From: Roseiarcus sp963836695
GTDB lineage: Bacteria > Pseudomonadota > Alphaproteobacteria > Rhizobiales > Beijerinckiaceae
DNA length: 64,000 nt
Assembly: GCA_963836695.1 (NCBI GenBank)
Contig: CAWIKX010000025.1
Coordinates: 172,645-236,644 of the forward strand
Direction: 5' to 3'
Shown here: positions 34,867 to 44,306 of the stretch, one piece after another
Position numbering within the stretch: the stretch's first letter is position 1
How the letters are laid out: every line of letters begins with the position of its first letter
Translations under genes and position numbers: made by a program
The notes under the pieces: generated by a model
Databases searched by the model: none
Seen by the model: the letters and a program-made list of their open reading frames with translations, nothing else
What the model was told of the DNA's origin: nothing

Positions 34867-36285
34867 ATGGCGTTCGGACGATCGAAAAGAGCCCGCCCGA
34901 TCAAATACGAGCGATCAGGGCCGCTGCTCCGATACTTTCGACGGCGATCCACTCAGGTTAGGAGTATTTCGAAGTCGCTCGGCGCCCCACGGAATCAATC
35001 ATTGGCCGTAGACCAACAAGGCTTGACGCTTTCTGGCTCACCGGAATCCGCCGTAGCGTTCGATCGCGCGATCGCCGACTATTACGGATTGACCGGCGAT
35101 CCGGTCGGCGTGCTCAAGTCAGCCCTAGCGCGCGATCCCGATTTCGCGCTGGGCGCTGCCGCGATTGCAGCGCTTACTATGATCGGCGGCTTTCGCGGCG
35201 ACCATCCCGAGGTAACGAGCGCCCTGCGCGCGGCTGAAACGGCGAGCGGGGGCGCGTCAGAGCGGGAGCGGCGCCATCTCGCCGCCGCCAGGGCGTGGGC
35301 GCGAGGCGAGACCTCGCAGGCGATCCTCGGCTGGGAGGAAATCCTAACCGGTCATCCCACCGACGCGCTTGCCCTGCGCCTGGTGCAGGACGCTTATTTC
35401 TTCCTTGGGCGGTCGGCCGCCATTCGCGACTGTGCCGAGCAGGTGCTTCCCGCCTGGGATCGCAACCATCCGCTCACGAGCTTCGTCCACGGGCTTTACG
35501 CCTTTGGGCTTGAGGAGACCGGCGACCTCAAGCGCGCCGAGCATTTTGGCCGAGAAGCGCTCGCTTCTAATCCGCGCGACGCCTGGGCGACCCACGCGCT
35601 GGCCCACGTTATGGAAACTGCTAACCGATACGAGGAGGGTGTAGCTTTTCTCAAATCGACGCGGGTCGATTGGAAGCATGCGCATTTTATGTCCCATCAC
35701 AACGGCTGGCATCTGGCTCTATTTCTGATCAAACAAGGCCGATACGACGAGGTTCTCGCCGAATACGATCGCTTCACGGCGCCCAAGCTCGCGGACGACG
35801 CGGCGCTCGACCGCGTCGACGCCGCTTCGCTCCTATGGCGTCTCGAACTTGCAGGCGTTGACGTTGGCGACCGGTGGGGACCGGTCGCGGACAAATGGAT
35901 GGCGCACGTCCATGATCACTTGCTCGCCTTCAACGATCTGCATTGCGCCCTTGCCGCAGCGCGCTCGCCCGACCCCGACCATGTGACGCGTTTCATCCAA
36001 TCGCTCGACGACTACGAGCGCGTAGGTTCAGGCGACAACCTGCAAGTGACAGTCGAGGTCGGCCGGCGCTTAATTGACGGCGCGCTCGCCTTCGCCAGCG
36101 GCGACCATGCGCGCGCCGTCGCAGCGATTCTACCGGTCCGAGGACAAGCGGTCCGGATTGGTGGAAGCCACGCGCAGCGCGACATCGTCAACTTGACGCT
36201 GATTGCAGCAGCGGAGCGGTCGCATCGGGGGAGCTTGGCGCGGGCTCTTTTGGCCGAGCGCGTCGCGTGCAATCCGGGGCGTTGA
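34867..36285 (+). CDS. Tetratricopeptide-repeat protein (TTC38-like)
   Basis: A 472-residue, mostly alpha-helical protein if read from ATG 34867. The first 45 residues are basic and poorly conserved, so a TTG near 35002 (LAVDQQGLTLSGSPESAVAF) may be the true start. TPR-like helical pairs are visible at HPLTSFVHGLYAFGLEETGD, RDAWATHALAHVMETANRYE, SHHNGWHLALFLIKQGRYDE and following. The HxxxHVMETANRYEEG and MSHHNGWHLALF motifs are characteristic of the tetratricopeptide repeat protein 38 family, whose function in bacteria is unknown. It lacks a signal peptide, so it should be cytosolic. Confidence 0.82.
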   Translation: MAFGRSKRARPIKYERSGPLLRYFRRRSTQVRSISKSLGAPRNQSLAVDQQGLTLSGSPESAVAFDRAIADYYGLTGDPVGVLKSALARDPDFALGAAAIAALTMIGGFRGDHPEVTSALRAAETASGGASERERRHLAAARAWARGETSQAILGWEEILTGHPTDALALRLVQDAYFFLGRSAAIRDCAEQVLPAWDRNHPLTSFVHGLYAFGLEETGDLKRAEHFGREALASNPRDAWATHALAHVMETANRYEEGVAFLKSTRVDWKHAHFMSHHNGWHLALFLIKQGRYDEVLAEYDRFTAPKLADDAALDRVDAASLLWRLELAGVDVGDRWGPVADKWMAHVHDHLLAFNDLHCALAAARSPDPDHVTRFIQSLDDYERVGSGDNLQVTVEVGRRLIDGALAFASGDHARAVAAILPVRGQAVRIGGSHAQRDIVNLTLIAAAERSHRGSLARALLAERVACNPGR

Positions 36286-36537
36286 TTGACGCGCAACGTA
36301 AGCCGACGCTCCGCCACATTTCAACAGGGGCGGTGTGCGGCCATGAAGAAATATGAGCTTTTTGCCTGTAAACCGAAACGCGTTGCTGCAGGGATGCAAC
36401 ACACAGATAAAATGGGGATACAAGCGCCAAAAATTGCCGGCCGCCGACTAGCCTCTGCTCGCCGACTGCGTTAAGGAAGGCTCAACGCGTACGCTCTATT
36501 TTGATTCAATCGGCTAAGCGTGGGCGTAGGGCTAGGG

Positions 36538-37701
36538 ATGCAGGGGATAGAGGTTACATTCGACGACCTTTCGTTTGAGGGCGGGGACAGTCCTCAACGA
36601 GTTTTTCCCAGAATTGTTCCTGGCGCGGCTGCCTTGGCCCTCGCGGGGGCTGTCAGTGTCTGGGCCCTGCACTGGGTCAATCCGTCGATATCTGAGGCGG
36701 TATTCGCTCGGTGGACGTCCGCGTCGACTGCGACACCGGCCATCTCGAAGCCTTTTGCCGACATTGCCATTGACGCCAATGTGCTCGCTCAATTGAAGTC
36801 GACTGCGCCCGCAGCGACGAGCCGATCTGCCGCCGCGGCGCCTTCGGAGCGGGTGGCGAGCCTCGAAATCGCGCCCCGCGTCGCCCCTTTCCCACTGCCG
36901 ACTCTCGAACCCTTTTCCCCGGCTCCGGCGCTCCCCACGGGCGCGAGCGCGCCTCTGCCGCCGGGGCGCGATGCGCCCGAAGTCAGCGAGACGGAAACCT
37001 TTCCCTTGCCGCCGGCTCGTCCGCCTGGGTTCGGCGCGCCGACGCAGTCCACGACGCCTGAGCGGCGCGGACCGCGACCCGATATCGCCGTCGCTCCTCC
37101 TGCCGGGCCGACCGATAATCGCAACGTCTTCGAGAAGCTGTTTGGATGGGCGCACTCATCCGCCCCGGTCGTCGCTTCGGCGACCTCAGCGCGCACCGCC
37201 ACAACCCAATCGGTGGTCGCGCAGCAACGGGAGCGAGAGTCGGCTGGCGGCCTGGGCAGAGGTCCCTTGTTCAGCTTCCCGTCGCCCTTTGGAAATTCGG
37301 CGCCAGCCCCAATCTCCGGCTATGATCACTACACCGCCGTCTATGACATCTCGGCCCGTGTCGTCTATCTGCCGGACGGAACAAAGCTCGAAGCCCATTC
37401 GGGTCTGGGGCAGGCGCTCGACAATCCGCGCTACGTGGCCGAGCGCGCCGTGGGCCCGACGCCCCCACATGTTTACGATCTGACGCTGCGGGAAGGCTCG
37501 TTCCACGGGGTCCAGGCAATACGGCTCAATCCGGTCGGCGAAGGCGGAATCTATGGCCGCGCGGGGTTGTTGGCGCACCCGTTCATGCTCGGTCCGAATG
37601 GCGACTCGAACGGCTGCGTCTCTTTCAGGGACTACCAGGCCTTCTTGCGCGCCTATGAGAACGGACAGATCAAGAAGCTCGCCGTCGTCGCCAGGCTCTG
37701 A
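36538..37701 (+). CDS. DUF2778 (Tlde1-type) domain protein, membrane-anchored
   Basis: A 387-residue protein from ATG 36538. Residues about 25-45 are one transmembrane helix (VPGAAALALAGAVSVWALHW). Residues 50-240 are a long Pro/Ala/Ser-rich linker. Residues about 260-387 form the DUF2778 domain: VVYLPDGTKLEAHSGLGQAL, LREGSFHGVQAIRLNPVGEG, GRAGLLAHPFMLGPNGDSNG and CVSFRDYQAFLRAYENG, with candidate catalytic His in AHSG and Cys in GCVSF. The domain is shared with Tlde1, a peptidoglycan L,D-transpeptidase-exchange/carboxypeptidase effector. The single anchor and linker here suggest a periplasmic cell-wall enzyme. No secretion system is encoded nearby. Confidence 0.8.
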   Translation: MQGIEVTFDDLSFEGGDSPQRVFPRIVPGAAALALAGAVSVWALHWVNPSISEAVFARWTSASTATPAISKPFADIAIDANVLAQLKSTAPAATSRSAAAAPSERVASLEIAPRVAPFPLPTLEPFSPAPALPTGASAPLPPGRDAPEVSETETFPLPPARPPGFGAPTQSTTPERRGPRPDIAVAPPAGPTDNRNVFEKLFGWAHSSAPVVASATSARTATTQSVVAQQRERESAGGLGRGPLFSFPSPFGNSAPAPISGYDHYTAVYDISARVVYLPDGTKLEAHSGLGQALDNPRYVAERAVGPTPPHVYDLTLREGSFHGVQAIRLNPVGEGGIYGRAGLLAHPFMLGPNGDSNGCVSFRDYQAFLRAYENGQIKKLAVVARL

Positions 37702-38128
37702 AACGTAGCGCCGAGCGCGGCCCGGGCCTGATGGACTTGAGTATATTCGGGTCGGGCGCGACGCGCCGGGAACTTCGGCCGATTGTTGTCTTGTCTAAAA
37801 ATCCTAGCCGTATCGGATGACGTTGAAACCCTCGCCCTGATCGGGGGACAAAGAAGCCCGTGACAGGGTCGAATTCGGCGACGCGTCCCCGCGCTAGAAC
37901 GGAAACACGACGAACTGGCATGATGCCAGGCCGCAAGGCGAATGCAAGCAACGACCGTCCTTTTGCGCGTTGACGCGCCGCGCTGGCGGCCAGTATAGTT
38001 TTTATCAATCGGCGATCGATTGACGATTGAGCCCTGCAGGCGCTGCCTCAGCATGACCGCTCTCGAGCGCCGCAAAATAGGAATGTCGCGGCGCGCACGG
38101 CGCCGACGAGACCGGGAGGAAGCGGAGC
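37702..38128. other. Intergenic region upstream of the ABC transporter operon
   Basis: About 430 bases without a gene. It holds a strong promoter-like pair near its 3' end (listed separately) and the ribosome site GGGAGGAAGCGG just before the start of the binding-protein gene. No operator repeat could be identified with confidence. Confidence 0.5.
37970..37999 (+). promoter_or_regulatory. Sigma-70-type promoter for the ABC operon
   Basis: TTGACG (37970-37975) and TATAGT (37994-37999) are separated by 18 bases. It lies about 130 bases upstream of the binding-protein ATG in the correct direction, so it would leave a leader of about 120 bases. Confidence 0.55.
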
Positions 38129-39601
38129 ATGGCAAGGATATTGAGCATATCGACGGCGATTGCGGGCGCGATGTTCGCGCTCGCCTCGCTGCCCCGCGCG
38201 CAGGCGGGTGAGTTCGACGGCGTTACCGTAAACGTCATGACGCAGACCGGCGCGATCCAGGAGCCGCTGCAGCGGCGCGCGCCCGAATTCGAGAAGCTGA
38301 CAGGCGCGAAGATCAACATCATCGCGGTTCCGTTCTCCGATCTGTATCAGAAGGTGCTGACCGATTGGGCGAGCGGCACCAACTCGGTCGATGCTGCGGT
38401 GTTCGCGCCACAATGGATGGTCGATTACGTGTCGGGCGGGTATCTCGAGGAATTGGGGCCGCGCATCGCCAAGGATAAGGCGATCGAGTGGGATCAGATC
38501 GGCCCGTTTTTCCGCAACTTCTCGGCGACCTACGACGGCAAGATTTATCTTGTCCCGCTCGATGGTGACTTCCACATGCTGTACTATCGTACAGACATTC
38601 TGGACAAGGCGGGCCTGAAGCCGCCCAAGACCTGGGACGAGTATCTCGAGGTCGCCAAGGCGCTGAACGGCAAGGAAGTCGACGGGACCAAGGTCTACGG
38701 CTCCTGCATCGCCAAGAAGCGCAATGCTCAGAGCTATTGGTTCATTACCGACGTCACCAGCTCGATGGTGCAGTCAAAGGGAACGAGCCAGGGCACATTC
38801 TTCGACACCAAGGACATGAGGCCGCTTATCGACAACGAGGCCTTCCGCAGGGCGCTTCGTTTCCTCAAGGAGTCCGGGAAGTATGGTCCGCCGGACGAAC
38901 TCAACCTTGACGTCAGCGACACGCGACCGCTGTTCGTCTCCGGCAAGTGCGCGCTGAACCTCGACTGGGGTGACGTCGGCGTCATGGCGATCGATCCGAA
39001 GATCTCGAAGGTCATCGACAAGACGGGCTCCGTCATTACTCCCGGCTCGAAGGAGGTTATGAACTGGTCGACCGGCAAGCTCGAGGCTTGCACCAAGGAC
39101 TCGTGCCCTTACGCCATCGACGGCGTGAACCATGCTCCCTACGCCGCGTTCGGCGGTTGGAGCGGCGGCATCAACGCCAAGGCCAAGGACAAGGTCAAGG
39201 ATGCGGCTTATGCGTTCCTGTCCTATATGTCGCAGCCGGCACAGTCGAACGTCGACGTGACGATCGGCGTGACCGGGTTCAATCCCTACCGCGCGTCCCA
39301 GTTCACGTATAACGACACCTGGAAGAAGGCGGGCATGAGCAAGGTCGCCGGGGACAGCTATCTCGGCGCCATCAAAGACAGCCTTGACAGCCCCAACATG
39401 GTCCTCGATCTGCGCATCCCGCAGAACCAGAAATATCAGCAGGTCGTGCTGGACGAAGCGATTGCGCGCTACCTTGCAGGCGAGCTCGACGAGGACGGGA
39501 CGGTCAAGGCCGTGCTCGACGGCTGGAACGATCTCAACGAGCAGATCGGCGTCGAGAATCAGCTCAAATTCTACAAGGGCTCGCTCGGCGTCCAGCGCTG
39601 A
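38129..39601 (+). CDS. ABC transporter extracellular solute-binding protein (CUT1-type)
   Basis: A 490-residue periplasmic binding protein, family 1. Signal peptide ISTAIAGAMFALASLPRAQA, cleaved before GEF. Characteristic segments are TGAKINIIAVPFSDLYQKVL, the IYLVPLDGDFHMLYYRTDIL motif shared by sugar-binding proteins, KPPKTWDEYLEVAKAL and AAFGGWSGGINAKAKDK. It is longer than the usual 400-430 residues because of a central insert around TDVTSSMVQSKGTSQG and LEACTKDSCPYAIDG. It leads an operon with two permeases and an ATPase, all in the same direction, so it should capture a sugar, polyol or related compound for import. GGAGGAAG precedes the ATG. Confidence 0.9.
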   Translation: MARILSISTAIAGAMFALASLPRAQAGEFDGVTVNVMTQTGAIQEPLQRRAPEFEKLTGAKINIIAVPFSDLYQKVLTDWASGTNSVDAAVFAPQWMVDYVSGGYLEELGPRIAKDKAIEWDQIGPFFRNFSATYDGKIYLVPLDGDFHMLYYRTDILDKAGLKPPKTWDEYLEVAKALNGKEVDGTKVYGSCIAKKRNAQSYWFITDVTSSMVQSKGTSQGTFFDTKDMRPLIDNEAFRRALRFLKESGKYGPPDELNLDVSDTRPLFVSGKCALNLDWGDVGVMAIDPKISKVIDKTGSVITPGSKEVMNWSTGKLEACTKDSCPYAIDGVNHAPYAAFGGWSGGINAKAKDKVKDAAYAFLSYMSQPAQSNVDVTIGVTGFNPYRASQFTYNDTWKKAGMSKVAGDSYLGAIKDSLDSPNMVLDLRIPQNQKYQQVVLDEAIARYLAGELDEDGTVKAVLDGWNDLNEQIGVENQLKFYKGSLGVQR

Positions 39602-39712
39602 GGTACACGCATTGTTCCCGGCGCGTTGCGCCGCGCCGGGACAGGCACTCCATCTCAAACCGCATCATTAAGCGAGAATCGCCGCCGAGAGCCGGAAATA
39701 TCTTAAGGACAA

Positions 39713-40846
39713 ATGACCCTAGCTCAGGCTGCGCATACTGAAACTAGCGCGCGCGAGACGCGCGACGAATGGATCGACCGCCACTCCGGCCGCATCATGG
39801 TGCTGCCGGCGGTGATCATTCTCCTCTGCTTCGCAATCTTCCCGCTGATCGTTTCGATTTACCTGTCGCTTTGCCGCTTCGCACTCGCGGGCGGCAGTTT
39901 CACGCTGACCTTCATCGGCCTCTACAATTACAAGCGCCTGCTGTTCGGGACACAGCAATATCATCTCATCGGCACGCTAAAGCCCATCGAGACGTCCGGC
40001 TGGATCGCCTTCGCCGTTTACGCCGCGGCCGTCCTCTATTGGCTCGTCCGCTACGCCAAAACGGAATTCACCGTACCTGGCTTCGTCGGGCGGCTCATTT
40101 CCATCGCGCTCGCGACCGCCCTTATGCTGGCGCTCCTCGCGACGCTGCCGCAGAAAGCCTATCAGGGCACGTTGCTGACGACTTGCATGTACGTCGTCTT
40201 CGGCGTCACAGCGCAATTTGCGATCGGCCTCGGACTTGCGCTTCTCTGCGCTCAGCCGATCCGCGGACGCGGCTTCTTTCGGGTTGTGTTCTTCATTCCG
40301 CTGATGGTGACGCCAGTCGGCGTGGCTTACATGTTCCGGATGCTCGCCGACATGCAGAAGGGTCCGTTCGCACCCTTGAGCGCGGCGCTCGGCCTTGGCG
40401 CATGGTCCTGGGCGGATCAGGCCTGGTCGGCGCGGCTCATGGTGCTGATCGGCGACACCTGGCAGTGGACGCCGTTCATGTTTATTGTGCTGCTTGCCGC
40501 GATCGAGAACCAGCCGCGAGACCAGCTCGAGGCTGCCCGTCTTGACGGGGCGAGTGGCTTCCAGATCTTCCGCGACATCACCTGGCCTGCGATCGCGCCG
40601 ATCGCAGCGACGGTGGTCCTCATTCGGCTGATCGAGGCGTTCAAGATCATCGACATTCCGAATGTTTTGACCGCAGGCGGCCCCGGCCTTGCGACCGAAT
40701 CCATGACGTTGCATTCCTTCATCGCCTGGCGGACCCAGGATCTCGGGGGCTCCGCGGCGATCGGCTATCTTCTGCTGTTCGTCTCCACGATCACCTGCGT
40801 GTCGTTCTTCAACTACGTGGTCCGCTGGACGCGGCGATATCAGTGA
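39713..40846 (+). CDS. Carbohydrate ABC transporter permease 1 (MalF-like)
   Basis: A 377-residue inner-membrane protein. The conserved cytoplasmic EAA loop is EAARLDGASGFQIFRDITWP near residue 278, followed by VVLIRLIEAFKIIDIPNVLT. In addition to the six core helices it carries an insert of two hydrophobic helices (WIAFAVYAAAVLYWLV and LISIALATALMLALLATL, residues about 96-145). It pairs with the next permease as a heterodimer. AAGGAC lies 3-8 bases before the ATG, and the stop overlaps the next gene's GTG by 4 bases. Confidence 0.9.
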   Translation: MTLAQAAHTETSARETRDEWIDRHSGRIMVLPAVIILLCFAIFPLIVSIYLSLCRFALAGGSFTLTFIGLYNYKRLLFGTQQYHLIGTLKPIETSGWIAFAVYAAAVLYWLVRYAKTEFTVPGFVGRLISIALATALMLALLATLPQKAYQGTLLTTCMYVVFGVTAQFAIGLGLALLCAQPIRGRGFFRVVFFIPLMVTPVGVAYMFRMLADMQKGPFAPLSAALGLGAWSWADQAWSARLMVLIGDTWQWTPFMFIVLLAAIENQPRDQLEAARLDGASGFQIFRDITWPAIAPIAATVVLIRLIEAFKIIDIPNVLTAGGPGLATESMTLHSFIAWRTQDLGGSAAIGYLLLFVSTITCVSFFNYVVRWTRRYQ

Positions 40847-41895
40847 GCGGCGCGGTCGAACCACGTGGCCTCATGAGCCGTCTGTTCGAGGCGAAGAGCC
40901 TCGAGGAGATGTCAGCGCCGACGACCGTCGTCGTTTACGCCATCTTGGGCTTGTGGACGCTCGTCGTCCTCTTTCCCCTCTACTGGGTGTTCGTGACCTC
41001 GTTCAAGATCGAGGTCGAGGTCGACAGCGGTCCGTTCTACATTCCGTTCGTCGACTTCAAGCCGACGCTTGACGCCTGGAACTTCATGCTTCTCCAGAAC
41101 AACACGGTTGGCCCCTATCTTAACTCGATCATAGTGACCCTCTCCAGCACGGTGTTGGCGATCATCATCGGCGCGCTTGCGGCCTATGCGCTGGTGCGCA
41201 TCCGTTTTGAGGTCAAATTGGCCTCGATCGTGACATTCCTTCTGCTCCTGATTGCAGTGATCGTCACAGTGGCGGCGCTGCATGTGCCTTGGCAGATCGC
41301 TGGGGTTGTTGCGATTGCGCTTTTCTTGCTTGCGCTTGGCACGTTCGTGCGCCGCTTCAAGGCCGCGGTTGGCAACACCGACATCGAATTCTGGATGATC
41401 TCGAATCGGATCATGCCGCCGATCGTCGCTGTGTTGCCTATCTATGTGATGTTCCAGCATCTCCAGTTGCTGGACACCAAATTCGCGCTGATTGCGACTT
41501 ATACGGGCGTCAATCTGCCGATTGTCGTCTGGCTGACGCGCGATTTCTTCGCCGGCGTGCCGCTCGACCTCGAGGAGAGCGCGGAGATCGACGGAGCTTC
41601 GAAATTCCGCGTGTTCTTCACGATTGCGCTGCCGCTTGTGCGCTCAGGCCTCGCGGCGACCTTCATGCTCGTGTTCATCCTGGCTTGGAACGAGTTCCTG
41701 CTTGCGCTTTTCCTCACCAACGCGAGAGCTCAGACCATGCCGGTGCTCGTTGCGGCGCAAAACACCACCCGCGGGCCGCAGTGGTGGTACATGTCGGTGC
41801 TGATCGTCATCATGATCGCGCCGGTCATTGTCATCGCCGCCTTCCTCCAGAAGCACATTGCGCGCGGTCTGCTCGTCGGCGCGGTCAAGGGATAG
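40843..41895 (+). CDS. Carbohydrate ABC transporter permease 2 (MalG-like)
   Basis: A 350-residue inner-membrane protein beginning at GTG 40843 inside the stop codon of permease 1. The EAA loop is EESAEIDGASKFRVFFTIAL and the family motif LVFILAWNEFLLALFLTNAR follows. Between the second and third core helices there is an extra pair of hydrophobic helices (IVTFLLLLIAVIVTVAALH and IAGVVAIALFLLALGTF), about 55 residues. The matching insertion in permease 1 suggests that the two evolved together. The gene ends 5 bases before the ATPase gene. Confidence 0.9.
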   Translation: MSGAVEPRGLMSRLFEAKSLEEMSAPTTVVVYAILGLWTLVVLFPLYWVFVTSFKIEVEVDSGPFYIPFVDFKPTLDAWNFMLLQNNTVGPYLNSIIVTLSSTVLAIIIGALAAYALVRIRFEVKLASIVTFLLLLIAVIVTVAALHVPWQIAGVVAIALFLLALGTFVRRFKAAVGNTDIEFWMISNRIMPPIVAVLPIYVMFQHLQLLDTKFALIATYTGVNLPIVVWLTRDFFAGVPLDLEESAEIDGASKFRVFFTIALPLVRSGLAATFMLVFILAWNEFLLALFLTNARAQTMPVLVAAQNTTRGPQWWYMSVLIVIMIAPVIVIAAFLQKHIARGLLVGAVKG

Positions 41896-41900
41896 CGTCG

Positions 41901-42953
<1,053 letters not shown>

Positions 42954-42963
42954 CTGCGGCTGA

Positions 42964-43239
42964 TTGATCGAGGCGCTCATCGTGGGTTTCCATAATCGCC
43001 TATCCGATGAACTGGTGGCTCGTCGCCAACCATCTCAAGCACGGCGTGATGACTGTCGGTCCGAAAAAGGGGGCGCGAATCCGATCGCCATGGGGAACGA
43101 CGGAATGCCGATGGGGACTGGCGAGATGGTCGGGATGGCGATGGAGGAGTCGCGAAGGCCTTCTTCCTCAAACCTTATAATGACCCTTCTGTTCTTCGTC
43201 GCACTCGCAGCCGGGCCCGCTCTCGACTTCAAAGGCTAG
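42964..43239 (+). pseudogene. Remnant resembling the C-terminus of a DUF4396 membrane protein
   Basis: No single frame gives a good protein. One frame starts EALIVGF and, one base later, another reads IIAYPMNWWLVANHLKHGVM, a sequence typical of the last helix and tail of DUF4396 proteins (SYPxNWWLV, then a KHGMMT-like end). The rest, up to 43239, encodes a methionine-rich stretch and a hydrophobic end (MTLLFFVALAAGPAL) that I do not recognise. A decayed or misread gene fragment between the ABC operon and rsmD is the best reading; a small real gene at 43090-43239 cannot be excluded. Confidence 0.4.
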
Positions 43240-43243
43240 TTCC

Positions 43244-43813
43244 ATGCGGATCGTCGGCGGTCGTCTCAAGGGCCGCGTGCTCTCGGCGCCCGCGTCGCGC
43301 GCCATTCGTCCGACTTCGGAGCGCCTGCGCGAGTCGATCTTCGACATCCTCGAGCACCAATTCACCGGCCATATCGAGGGCGCGCGAGTGGTCGACGTTT
43401 TCGCCGGAACGGGAGCGCTCGCGATCGAGGCGCTCTCGCGCGGCGCGCGCTTCGGGCTGTTCGTCGACAATGGCGCCGAGGCGCGCGCGCTTCTGCGCGC
43501 CAATGTGGAGGCGATGGCGCTTGGCGGGGTGACGCGTATCTGGCGCGCCGACGCAACCAGGCTTGGGTCAGCGCCAGCGGGCGGCCCGTTTTCGCTCGCC
43601 TTCCTCGACCCCCCTTACGGACAGGGTCTCGCCGGGTCAGCGCTTGCCGCGCTCGTCGCAGGCGGTTGGCTCGAACCGAATGCGCTTTGCGTTGTCGAAG
43701 AGGGCGCCAAGGCTGACGTCACCGCACCTGTCGGTCTCGAGCGCGTCGACGAGCGCGTCTACGGCGACACAAAGATCGCGATCTTTCAGGCACGCGTCGC
43801 AACGGCGATTTAG
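43244..43813 (+). CDS. rsmD: 16S rRNA (guanine966-N2)-methyltransferase
   Basis: A 189-residue SAM methyltransferase that modifies G966 of 16S rRNA. It begins with the hallmark MRIVGGRLKGRVL and RPTSERLRESIFDILEH. The SAM loop is VVDVFAGTGALAIEALSRGA and the catalytic motif is LAFLDPPYGQG. In many related genomes rsmD lies next to rluB and tadA; here it is 28 kb away. Confidence 0.94.
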   Translation: MRIVGGRLKGRVLSAPASRAIRPTSERLRESIFDILEHQFTGHIEGARVVDVFAGTGALAIEALSRGARFGLFVDNGAEARALLRANVEAMALGGVTRIWRADATRLGSAPAGGPFSLAFLDPPYGQGLAGSALAALVAGGWLEPNALCVVEEGAKADVTAPVGLERVDERVYGDTKIAIFQARVATAI

Positions 43814-43890
43814 CTTGGCAAGCATTGTCAAACCGGCCCGGTTGCGCCAACGTCGCCCGAACCGCGTCGCAAACTTGAGAGGGCTGACAG

Positions 43891-44289
43891 TTGAGGAAAC
43901 CCGTCTCGGCGGTTGGCCTTCTCATGGCATTGGCGCCCAGTGGATGCCAGCCGCTCGAGGTGGACCAAGTCGCGCAGCAGTCGATGATCGGCCTTTCGAA
44001 CCGGGACATTCTCGCTTGCATGGGGCAGCCAGCCCAACGCGTTTCATCGGGCCAGGCGACCGAGATCTGGACTTATGTCGGCGGTCAAATGCGCGGCTAC
44101 GGACCGCAATGGGCGATCGGCCTCAACACGAATGTGGTTCCATTCACGCCTGGCGGAAGCTGCGACGTCGTACTGGTCATGACCAGCGGCCACGTCAGCC
44201 AGGTCGGCTACACCGCGGTCGACGGCGGCAAGTTTCCGCTCGGTCGGGAATGCATCTTTTCGGTCGAAAGCTGCGTCAAGGCGCCGTGA
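43891..44289 (+). CDS. BamE/OmlA-like small lipoprotein
   Basis: A 132-residue lipoprotein starting at TTG 43891. The signal ends in LLMALAPSGC with the lipidated Cys about residue 19. The mature part begins with a GLSNRDILACMGQPAQRVSS segment and then ATEIWTYVGG, the order seen in SmpA/BamE-type domains (helix, glycine-proline turn, beta strand with W-Y). It ends with KFPLGRECIFSVESCVKAP and has three or four cysteines in the mature part. The role is inferred as outer-membrane-associated; it is not in a BAM operon. Confidence 0.65.
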   Translation: MRKPVSAVGLLMALAPSGCQPLEVDQVAQQSMIGLSNRDILACMGQPAQRVSSGQATEIWTYVGGQMRGYGPQWAIGLNTNVVPFTPGGSCDVVLVMTSGHVSQVGYTAVDGGKFPLGRECIFSVESCVKAP

Positions 44290-44306
44290 GGCATGGCGTA
44301 TGAACT

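Noticed and set aside
36343..36474. 43-codon open frame beginning MKKYELFACKPKRVAAG
   Set aside because: No ribosome site, signal or family features, and it lies in the leader of the DUF2778 gene; coding status cannot be supported.
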